A stretch of DNA of 64,000 bases from assembly GCF_030687835.1 (NCBI RefSeq), contig NZ_CP117449.1, positions 2,914,001-2,978,000 of the forward strand. Direction: 5' to 3'. Position numbers and translations under genes: made by a program. Under the pieces are notes generated by a model. The model did no database searches. It was not told the DNA's origin and was given only the letters and a program-made list of their open reading frames with translations. This document shows positions 41,412 through 50,691 of this stretch, in pieces (the stretch's first letter is position 1; every line of letters begins with the position of its first letter). The DNA is from Pseudomonas hefeiensis. Lineage in GTDB: Bacteria; Pseudomonadota; Gammaproteobacteria; Pseudomonadales; Pseudomonadaceae.

Positions 41412-43955
41412 TCACTCCAACACCCACTCCGCCAACTTCCCCGTCACCTGCGTCATCAACACATTCTCGACGTCCCGTGCCCCCGCCGCGCTGCATTTGG
41501 CCAACACGGCCTTGACGATCCCCGCATCGAACTCGAATTGCTTGCCGGTCGCAGCCTTGTAGCGCCCACGCAATTTCTCCAGCTTTGCCAGCACGATCCC
41601 TTCCAGCGTCGCCTCATCCAGCGGCCGATACGCCACCACCGTCATGCGCGCTAGAAAGGCGGGTCGAAACGCTTGCAGCAACACTGTATGCAAGGCTTCG
41701 TTGAAGGCGTCGCTGCCCAACTGCGCGGCCGGCGTGTCCAGTAGCAGTTCGGCGCCGACGTTGCTGGTGGCGAGCATCACCGTGTTCTTGAAGTCCACCA
41801 CCAGGCCGGTGCCGTCTTCCATCAGGCCTTTGTCGAAGACGTTATAGAAGGCCTCGAGCACATCCGGGTGGGCCTTTTCGATTTCATCCAGCAACACTAC
41901 CGAATAGGGTTTGCGCCGAACCGCTTCGGTGAGCACACCGCCGCTGCCGTAGCCGACATAGCCGGGCGGGGCGCCTTTGAGTTGGCTGACGGTGTGGGCT
42001 TCCTGGTATTCCGAAAGGTTGATGCTGATCAGGTTGCGTTCGCCGCCATACAAGGCATCGGCCAGGGCGTAGGCGGTTTCGGTCTTGCCCACGCCGGTGG
42101 GGCCCACCAGCAGGAACACGCCGACCGGTTTCTGCGGGTCGGTCAGGCCGGCGCGGTAGGCTTGCAGGCGCTGGGCGATGGTGTTCAACGCGGTGTCCTG
42201 GCCCATCACCCGCAGGCCCATGCGCTGGCCGAGGGTGCGCACGGCGTGGGCTTCGTCGGCGAGCATCTTGCCTACCGGAATGCCGGTCCAGCCGGCGATC
42301 ACGGCGGCGACGGTCTTGCTGTCCACCTGTTCGGGCACCAGCGGATCGTCCTGGCGAATGGCATCCAGGCCGGCCTCCAGACGCAGCAGTTCGGCGGCCA
42401 GGTGGTCGATGCGGTTATCGATCTCGGTGTCGGGCTTTTCACCGTCGGCGCGTTCGCTCAAGGCCAGCAGTTCGCGGCGGGTGTCGAGCAGTTCGCGCAC
42501 CGCTTCGCGCTCTTCGCCCCAACGGGTCTCCAGCTCGCGGATGGCCTGCACGTTACCGCCCGACTCTGCTTCCAGCAGGGTGATGCGCTCGCGGTGATCC
42601 AGCCCGGTGGCCTGTTCACGGCGCAAGCGTTCGACTTCGTCCTTGAGGCTGTTCTGGCGGTGGCGCAGGCTTTCCAGCGGCGGCGGCACATCGTGTTGGC
42701 CGAGGGCGACCCGGGCGCAGGCAGTGTCGAGCACGCTGATGGCTTTGTCCGGCAATTGTCGCCCGGAAATGTAGCGGTGGGACAATTTCACCGCTTCCTG
42801 AATGGCCGCGTCCAACACATGTACGCCGTGGTGTTGTTCCAGTTTGGTCGCCACGCCACGGAGCATTTCCACGGCGGTGAGTTCGTCCGGTTCTTCGACC
42901 TGCACCAGTTGGAAACGACGAGCCAGGGCCGGGTCTTTCTCGAAGTATTTTTTGTATTCCAGCCAGGTGGTGGCGGCCAGGGTGCGTAGTTCGCCCCGGG
43001 CCAAGGCCGGTTTGAGCAGGTTGGCCGCATCGCTGCCACCTTCGGCGCCGCCGGCACCGATCAGGGTATGGGCTTCGTCGATAAACAGAATGATCGGTTT
43101 TTCAGCGCTGCGCACGGCGTCGATCACGCCTTTGAGCCGCTGTTCGAACTCGCCCTTGACACCCGCGCCGGCCTGCAACAGGCCCAGATCCAGCACGCGC
43201 AACGTGACCTCCTGCAATGACGGGGGCACGTCACCGGCGGCGATGCGCAGGGCCAGGCCTTCCACCACGGCGGTCTTGCCAACACCCGGCGCGCCCACCA
43301 GGATAGGGTTGTTCTGCCGACGCCTGAGCAGGATATCGATGCACTGACGAATCTCACCGTCGCGCCCGACGATGGGGTCGATGCGTCCGTCCCGGGCGTC
43401 GGCGGTCAGGTCCTGGGTGTACTGGTCGAGCACCGGGTCCTGTTTCTGTGGCACCTCACCGGGCTTTGTCGGGCGCACACCGCCGACATGTTCCCGAGAG
43501 CTTTCGGTCCATTCCAGCAGATGAGCGCGCAGGGCCTCCCGGGGAATGCGCAGCAGCGATGAGGCGCTGTTGAGCAACAGGCTGCGACGCTCATCACGGT
43601 CCAGCAGCGCCAGCAACAACAAGCCGGAACGGATGCTGTCCAGGCCCAGCACGCTGGCCTGGACTACGGCGTCTTCCAGCAGGCCAATGGTTTGCGTCGA
43701 CAGGGCCGGCGTGCGGGTGCTGCCGGATTTGAACAACTCCAGGGCCTTGTTGATTTCTGCCGCCACCGCGTCGCGCTCCAGGCCGAAGCGCGGCAGCAGG
43801 CAGGCGAAGTCACCGCCTTCGATGTCCAGCAGTTCCAATAGCAGGTGCTCGATTTCCACATAGTGATGGCTGCGTTGCAGGCAGCGTTGCGCAGCGCGTT
43901 CCAGGGCGCGACGGTTGTCCGGGTTGAGGCGTCCGATCAGGCTGGCCAGTTCCAT
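41412..43955 (-). CDS. clpV: T6SS sheath-disassembly ATPase ClpV (TssH)
   Basis: An 847-residue AAA+ Clp protein. The N-terminal domain (1-160) has HHYVEIEHLLLELLDIEGGD, used to bind contracted sheath. AAA1 Walker A GAPGVGKT is at 221-228, AAA2 Walker A GPTGVGKTETAYAL near 615, and a Clp middle domain (about 400-520) lies between. It strips contracted TssB-TssC. The true start is ATG 43953-43955; the frame open before it belongs to tssG in another phase. Ends the tssB-clpV operon run before the low-GC insert. Confidence 0.95.
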   Translation of the reverse strand: MELASLIGRLNPDNRRALERAAQRCLQRSHHYVEIEHLLLELLDIEGGDFACLLPRFGLERDAVAAEINKALELFKSGSTRTPALSTQTIGLLEDAVVQASVLGLDSIRSGLLLLALLDRDERRSLLLNSASSLLRIPREALRAHLLEWTESSREHVGGVRPTKPGEVPQKQDPVLDQYTQDLTADARDGRIDPIVGRDGEIRQCIDILLRRRQNNPILVGAPGVGKTAVVEGLALRIAAGDVPPSLQEVTLRVLDLGLLQAGAGVKGEFEQRLKGVIDAVRSAEKPIILFIDEAHTLIGAGGAEGGSDAANLLKPALARGELRTLAATTWLEYKKYFEKDPALARRFQLVQVEEPDELTAVEMLRGVATKLEQHHGVHVLDAAIQEAVKLSHRYISGRQLPDKAISVLDTACARVALGQHDVPPPLESLRHRQNSLKDEVERLRREQATGLDHRERITLLEAESGGNVQAIRELETRWGEEREAVRELLDTRRELLALSERADGEKPDTEIDNRIDHLAAELLRLEAGLDAIRQDDPLVPEQVDSKTVAAVIAGWTGIPVGKMLADEAHAVRTLGQRMGLRVMGQDTALNTIAQRLQAYRAGLTDPQKPVGVFLLVGPTGVGKTETAYALADALYGGERNLISINLSEYQEAHTVSQLKGAPPGYVGYGSGGVLTEAVRRKPYSVVLLDEIEKAHPDVLEAFYNVFDKGLMEDGTGLVVDFKNTVMLATSNVGAELLLDTPAAQLGSDAFNEALHTVLLQAFRPAFLARMTVVAYRPLDEATLEGIVLAKLEKLRGRYKAATGKQFEFDAGIVKAVLAKCSAAGARDVENVLMTQVTGKLAEWVLE

Positions 43956-43956
43956 T

Positions 43957-44982
43957 TCAGGCGATCTCCGGCTGACGAAGGCGGGTTTCGATCCGTTGTA
44001 CGGTAAGGTTGGGCTGGCGTTGCAGGCCACCGTTCCAGCTCAATCGTGGCGGCGTCTGGCGAACCAGTTGCAGTGGCCCGGCGCCACGGATCAGCAGCAC
44101 TAGGGTGCAATCCAGGTCGGGGCCGAAGTACAAGGCGTAAAGGCCGGCGAGCAGCGGATGGGTCTCGCCGGTGGGCAGCAATGTGTAGGCCTGGATGGCG
44201 GTCAGCGGGCCGAGGGTCAGGCGCACGCCGGCATGTTCGTCCCAGACCCGGGTGCCCGCCACCGCGCTGCGGCCCAGGCGCAAGTTACTGCCACCGGGCT
44301 GCAAGCGGCTGCGGCTGGCGGGGGGGATTTCCCGCCAGCCACCTTCGTAAGCGGTCAGTTCCACCGGCAGCCCGAACTGTTCGCGCACAATCGCCGCGAA
44401 CCCGGCCAGGGAGCGCCGGCCATCGGCGTACAGCGCCGGACACGCCAGCACAGCAGCATCGGGCGCGGCCTGGCGTTCTTGCAAAGCCTTGGGCAGCAGG
44501 CCGGTCAACGCTCGCAATTGTGCCTGCACGGCGGACGCCGCCGGAGCAGTAAAACCCAGGGCGATGCGGTGTTTGCGCATCACTTTGTAGAGCAAACTGA
44601 GCAGGCGATGCTGGAACAGGTCGAGAAATTCCGCTGGCGCATGATCGCGTGCTCGGGTCCGTTGTTGCAGCCATTCCTGATAGGCGTAGGGCAGGGGACC
44701 GTCGGGGCCGCCGAGGCCAAAGATCGGCGTGGTCAGGATTGGCGCCGTACCGGGCTCGTGCTTCAGGCTTTCGACTTCACTGGCGGCGAACAACGGTGTC
44801 AACGGCCCGCGCAGGCGCAAGGCTTCGGCGTGGGGCGCGGTGCCGCTGCCCAGGGTTTCGGCCTGGGGCTGTTCGCGCTCCAGCACCAGCAACGCCTGAA
44901 GCCATTCGAAGCGCTGCGGATCGCGCCGCAAGCGTTGGCTCAGGTTCAGAGCGTCAGGGGTTTGCCGGCTTGGGGTTGCCAT
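43957..44982 (-). CDS. tssG: T6SS baseplate protein TssG
   Basis: A 341-residue TssG/VasB/ImpH protein (RRDPQRFEWLQALLVLEREQ, EVESLKHEPGTAPILTTPIF, GLGGPDGPLPYAYQEWL, ARDHAPAEFLDLFQHRLLSL). Two TssG copies with TssF and TssK make a baseplate wedge. The ATG at 44982 lies inside the 3' end of tssF, a 37-bp overlap. Only one base separates it from clpV. Confidence 0.95.
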   Translation of the reverse strand: MATPSRQTPDALNLSQRLRRDPQRFEWLQALLVLEREQPQAETLGSGTAPHAEALRLRGPLTPLFAASEVESLKHEPGTAPILTTPIFGLGGPDGPLPYAYQEWLQQRTRARDHAPAEFLDLFQHRLLSLLYKVMRKHRIALGFTAPAASAVQAQLRALTGLLPKALQERQAAPDAAVLACPALYADGRRSLAGFAAIVREQFGLPVELTAYEGGWREIPPASRSRLQPGGSNLRLGRSAVAGTRVWDEHAGVRLTLGPLTAIQAYTLLPTGETHPLLAGLYALYFGPDLDCTLVLLIRGAGPLQLVRQTPPRLSWNGGLQRQPNLTVQRIETRLRQPEIA

Positions 44983-46736
44983 GTTTTCACCTCCCTGTCC
45001 GATTGAACCAGCACCGTGCACACGAAACGATTGGCGGTGGCATAGAGGGAAAAGAACTGCGCCAGCACCCCGGAGAACAGCACGGCACTGCTGCCGACGA
45101 AGTGTTGCGGGTCCAGTTGCAGGCGCACTTGCAGCCCGTTGCGCCACCCGCGCCAGGCGTCTTCGCCGACATGGGCGATGACCCGGTCACAAGCCAGTTC
45201 CAGGACCCCGGCGATCTGTCGCCGGGCGCTGGCCTCGTCCCGCAGATTGTGCAATTCGAGTATTTCCCGCAGCGCGTCGAGAGCCTGGGGACCTTCCACC
45301 AGTGATAGGTGGTTGAGGGTCAATTGCGACACCAGTCTCCAGCGCGATTCGCCGTCCAGGCGCGGCATGCTTTGCGGACTGGGTGGGTTGCGCAGGCGAG
45401 CCCAGGCCACCGGTCCGGGACGCTCAAAACCCAGGGCGGTGCCGGATGGCAGGCTCTGGGCCAGGTGCCGGTTGGTGCACAGCAACTCCGCGGTGAGGCT
45501 GTAGTCGCGCGTGTCAGCCAGCGGGTCGAACTGAGTGTCCACCAGGCTGACCATCAGATCAGTGCCCAGACGATTGGGGCTCATGCCGCTGACTCGCCGC
45601 GCATGCCAGTAACAGGCCTGGTCGTTGCCGTGCTGACTGCCGTAGTAGGCGGGGACTTTGTGCACACCCTGACTGGACGTTGCGCGCATGCCGCGGATGC
45701 TGTGGATCTCGACGCTGTTTTCCCGATGACTGTCGGCCACCAGACGGTACTCGCTGCGGGTGCCGTCGGGGCGTAGCGGCTCGGACGTCCTGGGGAACAG
45801 GTTGATCACTGGCGCGCAGCCCAGGGCGATGTCGCTGGCCTGGAGCGGCAGGCGGCTGACAGGGGCACGGTCGAACACGATATACAGGTACAAGGATTGG
45901 CTGTCGCTGGTCGCTCCGGCCAGTGGCAGGTCGAAAAAGCCGAATTTGTCGGGGAAGGCAAAGTATTCCGCCAGCAGACGCATGCCGGGATGCACACCGT
46001 CTTCGTCCGGCAGCAAGGCTTGGTCACTGGCGAAGCCGACGATCTCTGGCAGACCGCTCAGCGGTTCCGGCACGCTGCCCGGTGGGCCGGCCAGGACCTT
46101 CACGGCATGGGCGCCGAGCAGGTCATACAGCCAGGCGTTGATCATCGGTGAGGCAGCCAGGTGTACCCGCAAGGCGTCGATCCCCAGCGTCGACCATTGG
46201 CTTTCCCCCAGGCAGCGCAGGTTCAGGCGCAAGGCCGAACGCGCCTGAACCACCCCCGTCAGTGCTTGTGCCTCATCGCTGCCCAGCAGCAACGCTTCAC
46301 TGACTTCGATCGGCCACAGGCGCACGGCGGCGGTGGTGCGAAAATGAATGCTCTGCCCCTTGTCGGTGGTGACGAACAAGGGGGTGTCCCGGGGCAGTGG
46401 GTAGCCTTCGTTGAGGTTGCCTTTGCTTGGGTCGGGCTCGAACTGCACGATGGCGCAGGACGGCAAAGGGCGTAAGGCCAGGGGGTAAAGCTGTTCGAGC
46501 AAGGCATCGCTGAACTCGGCGTAGTCGTCGTCCAGTCTTCGCTGCAAGCGGGCGGCCAGCAACGCGAAGCCCTCCAGCAGTCGCTCGACATGCGGGTCGG
46601 GGCATTCGCCGGGAGACAGCTCCAGGCGCCTGGCGACCTTGGGGTAACGTTCGGCGAACAGGCTCCCAGCATGCCTCAGCCAGGTCAGTTCACGCTGGTA
46701 GTAATCCAGCAGTTGCGGGTCAATCGAGTCGCTCAT
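44946..46736 (-). CDS. tssF: T6SS baseplate protein TssF
   Basis: A 596-residue TssF/VasA/ImpG protein with the typical start DPQLLDYYQRELTWLRHAGS, FAERYPKVARRLEL and DPHVERLLEGFALLAARLQR. Start ATG at 46736 overlaps tssE by 17 bp. Baseplate component together with TssE, TssG and TssK. Confidence 0.95.
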   Translation of the reverse strand: MSDSIDPQLLDYYQRELTWLRHAGSLFAERYPKVARRLELSPGECPDPHVERLLEGFALLAARLQRRLDDDYAEFSDALLEQLYPLALRPLPSCAIVQFEPDPSKGNLNEGYPLPRDTPLFVTTDKGQSIHFRTTAAVRLWPIEVSEALLLGSDEAQALTGVVQARSALRLNLRCLGESQWSTLGIDALRVHLAASPMINAWLYDLLGAHAVKVLAGPPGSVPEPLSGLPEIVGFASDQALLPDEDGVHPGMRLLAEYFAFPDKFGFFDLPLAGATSDSQSLYLYIVFDRAPVSRLPLQASDIALGCAPVINLFPRTSEPLRPDGTRSEYRLVADSHRENSVEIHSIRGMRATSSQGVHKVPAYYGSQHGNDQACYWHARRVSGMSPNRLGTDLMVSLVDTQFDPLADTRDYSLTAELLCTNRHLAQSLPSGTALGFERPGPVAWARLRNPPSPQSMPRLDGESRWRLVSQLTLNHLSLVEGPQALDALREILELHNLRDEASARRQIAGVLELACDRVIAHVGEDAWRGWRNGLQVRLQLDPQHFVGSSAVLFSGVLAQFFSLYATANRFVCTVLVQSDREVKTWQPQAGKPLTL

Positions 46737-47163
46737 GTCGTACCTCAAGGCCGTCGCTGGCGGGCTCGATGACAAACGCCACAGGCCAGGAGTGCTGGTC
46801 GCCGCGCAACTCGCCCAATAACCGTATGTTCAGTTGCTGGGGATGACCCGGCACAGGGTTGACCTGGACCTCGCCCAATCGCAGGCGCGGTTCGAAGTGA
46901 TTGATGGCCTGGCGGATCTCGCGGGTCAGTTGGCGACGGTCATCGCTGCGCTGCTGCTGTAGCGCGGTCCAGTCAGCGATGCCGTAATCCAGGATGCTCG
47001 GCGGTTCGGTCAGCGCTTTCGGGCCGCGGCGGGTGTTGAACAGGCGCAGCAGTTCGGCATGAACCGAGTCCTGCAACGCCTGCCGGTCGAACGCCCGCTC
47101 AGGGTCGTGCGCCGGGCTGGCCAGGCGTTCGAACAGGGGAGGGCGAAGCCCGAAGCCAGCCAT
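46720..47163 (-). CDS. tssE: T6SS baseplate protein TssE (gp25-like)
   Basis: A 147-residue gp25/GpW-family protein. PPLFERLASP at the start, an LNTRRG-type motif (LFNTRRGPK), LDYGIADW and FEPRLR near 90 are family hallmarks. It joins the sheath to the baseplate. Starts 13 bp after hcp and overlaps tssF. Confidence 0.94.
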   Translation of the reverse strand: MAGFGLRPPLFERLASPAHDPERAFDRQALQDSVHAELLRLFNTRRGPKALTEPPSILDYGIADWTALQQQRSDDRRQLTREIRQAINHFEPRLRLGEVQVNPVPGHPQQLNIRLLGELRGDQHSWPVAFVIEPASDGLEVRHERLD

Positions 47164-47176
47164 GGGCGCGGCTTCT

Positions 47177-47674
47177 TTACTTGGTCATCTTGTTGGCCGC
47201 CAGGTCCCACGTCGTGCCCGCCGTGCCTTCCTTGGTGCCGTCGTCTTTCTGCGCGGTGAGTTCCCATTTGATCTTGGTGAAGTTCAGCGACAGGGTTTCC
47301 ACCGGCTTGCCCCCGGTACCGCCACTGACGCTGACGTTGGACAGCACGACGTTGGTCAGGGTGTAGATGATGAAGGGCATGAGCTTGCCGCTGCCTTCGG
47401 CGGCGTTGCGGCCGATGGTGATGATGGCCTCGGGGATCGGTTTGCCGGCGCAGCAATATTCGTTGAGGGTGGGGGTGGAACTGTCGACGAATTTGGTCAG
47501 GGTGAATTCGCCGATGTGGGGCCGGCCAGAGGTGCGTTCCGAGTTGCTGACGTCGTTGGTGACTTGCATCGCCACGTTGTGGCTGTAGGACATGACTTCG
47601 ATTTTGTCGGTGAAACCCTCAAGCAGGCTGTCGCCCTTGATGTCGCCGCCGAGGTCGAGAATGATCGCATCCAT
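47177..47674 (-). CDS. hcp: T6SS tube protein Hcp (TssD)
   Basis: A 165-residue Hcp: MDAIILDLGGDIKGDSLLEG, SYSHNVAMQVTNDVSNSERT, SGRPHIGEFTLTKFVDSSTP, a C-terminal VETLSLNFTKIKWE. It forms the hexameric inner tube, which carries small cargo. A CAGGAG site precedes the ATG. It is separated from tssC by 209 bp containing a REP pair, so it may have its own promoter or mRNA stability. Confidence 0.96.
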   Translation of the reverse strand: MDAIILDLGGDIKGDSLLEGFTDKIEVMSYSHNVAMQVTNDVSNSERTSGRPHIGEFTLTKFVDSSTPTLNEYCCAGKPIPEAIITIGRNAAEGSGKLMPFIIYTLTNVVLSNVSVSGGTGGKPVETLSLNFTKIKWELTAQKDDGTKEGTAGTTWDLAANKMTK

Positions 47675-47741
47675 TGTGTGGAACTCCTGAAGTCGAGTGG
47701 GGTGTTACCCGATACCGAACCGTTAAAGATGAACGCTGAAC

Positions 47742-47860
47742 CTGTGGCGAGGGGATTTATCCCCGCTGGGCTGCGCAGCAGCCCCCTAAGCGGTCCACTT
47801 AGGGTGGTCAGATTTAGGGCCGCTTCGCGCCCCAGCGGGGATAAATCCCCTCGCCACAAG
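47742..47860. repeat. REP pair (GGCGAGGGGATTTATCCCC family) between tssC and hcp
   Basis: CTGTGGCGAGGGGATTTATC at 47742 and the inverted copy ending CTCGCCACAAG at 47860 frame a 70-bp centre with its own short palindromic parts. It sits inside the leftward T6SS operon, just upstream of hcp. Confidence 0.92.
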
Positions 47861-47883
47861 CTCCTCGCCAGAGGTTTCAACCG

Positions 47884-49365
47884 TCAGGCAGCTACCGGCG
47901 GCGGCAGGGTCGCCACCAGGCGGATCGAGGCGGTCAGTTCCTCCAGCTGAAAGTGTGGGCGCAGGAACACCGTGGCCTTGTAGGCCCCTGGCTTGCCCGC
48001 CACTTCCGTGACGTCCACCCGCGCTTCGCGCAACGGGTACTGCGCCTTGATCTCTTGCGGCGCGTTGTCGTTGATCAGCACGTAATCGGCGATCCAGTTA
48101 TTGAGGTAGGTCTGCACGTTGTCGCGGGTCATGAAGCTGCCGACTTTGTCGCGCATGATGACCTTCAGGTAATGGGCGAAACGCGAGGCCGCGAGCACGT
48201 ACGGCAACATCGCCGAGATTCGCGCGTTGGCGTTGGCCTCGTTGGTGTTGTAGACCTTGGCCTTGTTGGTGGTCTGGCCGCCGAAGAACACTGCCACGTC
48301 ACTGTTTTTCTTGTGGCACAGGGAAATGAAGCCCAAGTCGTTGAGTTCTTTTTCGCGACGGTCGGTGATCGCCACTTCGGTCGGGCATTTGAGCGACAGG
48401 TCCCCGGAGCTGGTGCGGAAGGTATGGGCCGGCAGGCCTTCTACCGCGCCACCGCCTTCGGCCCCGCGAATCGCCGCACACCAGCCATATTTGGCGAAGG
48501 CTTCGGTGATGCGTTGCGACAGCGTCCAGGCGGCGTTGCCCCACAGGTATTTGCTGTGGTCGGTGCCGTTGACGTCCTCGACGTAGTTGATGCCCTCCAC
48601 CGGCAGCGTGTCCGGGCCGTAGGGCAGGCGCAGCAAAAAGTGCGGTAGTACCAGAGACACGTAGCGCGAGTCTTCGCTTTCGCGGAACGAGCGCCACTTG
48701 ATCAGCTCCTGGCTCTCGAAGATCTTCGACAGGTCACGGGGCACGGCCAGTTCGGTGAAGCTGGTCATGTCGAACAACCGCGGGCTGGCGGCGGCAATGA
48801 ACGGCGCGTGCGCGGCGGCGGCGACGTTCGACAGCTTTTCCAGCAGGCCGATGTCCTGGGGGTGGCGGCCAAACGTGTAGTCGCCCACCAACAGGCTGAA
48901 CGGATGTCCGCCGAAGGTGCCGTATTCTTCCTCGTAGATCTTTTTGAACAGCGCGCTCTGGTCGAACTCGACGGCTTTTTCCAGATCGTTCTGCAGTTCT
49001 TTCTGGGTCACGTTGAGCAGGCGCAATTTAAGCCGCGTGCTGGTCTCGGTGTTCTGCACCAGCAGGTGCAGGCCGCGCCACGAGGCTTCGAGTTTTTGCA
49101 GCTCGGGGTGGTGCAGCACTTCGTTGAGCTGGGCGCTGATCAACTGATCAATCTGGCTGATGCGGTCGTTGATCATGGCCACGGTGTCTTTGTCGATGGC
49201 CATGCCTTCGTCGAGGACCTGGGTGGCGAATTCGGCCAGCATGTCGCGGGCGTAGTCCTGCTGGCTGTCGTCGTGGGCCATGCGGCCTTCGGCGATGATC
49301 TTGTCCAGCAGGGACAGGGTCTGGGTCGTGCTCTCGCTGGTTGGAGCGCTGGATGAAGCAGGCAT
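47884..49365 (-). CDS. tssC: T6SS sheath large subunit TssC (VipB)
   Basis: A 493-residue sheath protein. HPELQKLEASWRGLHLLVQN, then KAVEFDQSALFKKIYEEEYG, FGGHPFSLLVGDYTFGRHPQ, and AHYLKVIMRDKVGSFMTRDN near the C-terminus are highly conserved in TssC/ImpD. With TssB it forms the contractile sheath. 30 bp downstream of tssB. Confidence 0.96.
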   Translation of the reverse strand: MPASSSAPTSESTTQTLSLLDKIIAEGRMAHDDSQQDYARDMLAEFATQVLDEGMAIDKDTVAMINDRISQIDQLISAQLNEVLHHPELQKLEASWRGLHLLVQNTETSTRLKLRLLNVTQKELQNDLEKAVEFDQSALFKKIYEEEYGTFGGHPFSLLVGDYTFGRHPQDIGLLEKLSNVAAAAHAPFIAAASPRLFDMTSFTELAVPRDLSKIFESQELIKWRSFRESEDSRYVSLVLPHFLLRLPYGPDTLPVEGINYVEDVNGTDHSKYLWGNAAWTLSQRITEAFAKYGWCAAIRGAEGGGAVEGLPAHTFRTSSGDLSLKCPTEVAITDRREKELNDLGFISLCHKKNSDVAVFFGGQTTNKAKVYNTNEANANARISAMLPYVLAASRFAHYLKVIMRDKVGSFMTRDNVQTYLNNWIADYVLINDNAPQEIKAQYPLREARVDVTEVAGKPGAYKATVFLRPHFQLEELTASIRLVATLPPPVAA

Positions 49366-49395
49366 GGCTTTATCTCCCTTGAGTGATGGGCGCGA

Positions 49396-49953
49396 TCAGG
49401 CCTGTGGTTCGGCCGGGGCTGGGTCATCGTTGGCGGCTTCAGTCGGCAGGTCTTGCGCATCCTGAGGGCGGGCGGACTTGATCTCTTGCAGGCCTTCGGT
49501 GTTGGCGATCACGTCGCGCAGCAACTTGTCCAGATCGTCGTTGCCATCAAGCTTGGTCAACAGGTCCCGCAGACGCTGGCGGGCTTCGAACAGCCGGCGC
49601 AGGGGCGTGACCTGCTCCACGACCTTGACCGGGTCGAAGTCGTCGATGTGACGGAAGTTGAGTTCGATGTTGAGCTTGCTGTCATCACCGCTGAGGGTGT
49701 TATTCACCTGGAGCGTGGCGCGAGGCGAGATGGAGGCCAGTACCTCGTTGAAGTTGTCGCGATCGATTTCGGTGAAGCGCCGCTCGTTGAGCTTGGGCAG
49801 CGGATCCAGTGGTTTGCCCGAGAGGTCGGCCAGAATGCCGACCACCAGTGGCAATTCTTTCTTTTCGATGGCATTGCCGATTTCCACGTCATAGGTGATC
49901 TGGACGCGGGGAGGACGGACTCTGTCGAGCTTGTGCTGGGTACTTTCTGCCAT
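49396..49953 (-). CDS. tssB: T6SS sheath small subunit TssB (VipA)
   Basis: A 185-residue sheath protein: STQHKLDRVRPPRVQITYDV, VVGILADLSGKPLDPLPKLN, ERRFTEIDRDNFNEVL. First gene of the leftward T6SS operon and divergent from tssJ across 224 bp. Forms the sheath with TssC and carries the N-terminal part recognised together with TssC by ClpV. Confidence 0.96.
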   Translation of the reverse strand: MAESTQHKLDRVRPPRVQITYDVEIGNAIEKKELPLVVGILADLSGKPLDPLPKLNERRFTEIDRDNFNEVLASISPRATLQVNNTLSGDDSKLNIELNFRHIDDFDPVKVVEQVTPLRRLFEARQRLRDLLTKLDGNDDLDKLLRDVIANTEGLQEIKSARPQDAQDLPTEAANDDPAPAEPQA

Positions 49954-50177
49954 GGCGGCCGACTCCGATGCATGTAGGGGAGCAATGCATCGGGGGGCCC
50001 GCTCATCGCATTCCCTTGCTGATCCGCAGGTTGCAAATGGAGGGCAGTAGACCTGTCATTCCCTTGACGAACCTGGTGCATTCGACTGTGTGGGTCGAAC
50101 TACCCAAGACGCTAGAACAGGTCTATAAAAAAGCAAGCAAAAACAATTTTTGACCGCTGAGAAAAGGAAGATTCATT

Positions 50178-50639
50178 TTGCGTGTTTTTTTTTCCGGATT
50201 TTTTTTGAGCGTCGCGCTTACCGGTTGTTCGTTGTTTGCCCCCAGTGTCGACCTCGACAGCCTGACCCTGGACGTCGCGCCCCGGGCCAATGACGACACA
50301 CCCATTGCGGTGGATTTTGTCGCCGTGAACGACCCGGACCTGCTCAAACAGCTGTCGGGAATCACCGCCCGCCAGTGGTTTGCCGAGCGCGAACAGTTCC
50401 AGCGCGACTATCGTCAACTCATGTCGGTATGGGGGCTGGAGCTGGTGCCGGGGCAATTCATCGACCGCCAACCCTTCCCGCTGGAGGGCCGGCGTGCCGC
50501 TGGACTTTTGGTCTTCGCCAGCTATAACACTCCCGGAGCCCACCGGCTTCGGCTGGACGATCAGCGCAAGGCCTGGCTGAAGTTCGAAAGTCGTGAGATG
50601 ACCCTCGTGAATGATGGCCAGCTTGCCAGTCAGCCTTGA
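50178..50639 (+). CDS. tssJ: T6SS outer-membrane lipoprotein TssJ
   Basis: A 153-residue lipoprotein with signal MRVFFSGFFLSVALTGC, lipobox LTGC with Cys17, then the SciN/TssJ beta-sandwich (VAPRANDDTPIAVDFVAVND, LVFASYNTPGAHRLRL). It anchors TssL-TssM to the outer membrane. The start is TTG at 50178-50180, seven bases after AGGAAG; no ATG or GTG in frame fits the signal peptide. The signal-peptide codons contain runs of nine and eight T (50185-50193, 50199-50206), which could slip. First gene of the rightward T6SS operon. Confidence 0.88.
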   Translation: MRVFFSGFFLSVALTGCSLFAPSVDLDSLTLDVAPRANDDTPIAVDFVAVNDPDLLKQLSGITARQWFAEREQFQRDYRQLMSVWGLELVPGQFIDRQPFPLEGRRAAGLLVFASYNTPGAHRLRLDDQRKAWLKFESREMTLVNDGQLASQP

Positions 50640-50691
50640 GTGACCGCGGGCCGCCCTCGGGCGGTGACATTGGGATGTCGAAGGGAGTCGT

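Noticed and set aside
41868..42989. Long open frame antisense to clpV
   Set aside because: ClpV motifs lie in the minus frame. The plus frame has no domain features or ribosome site.
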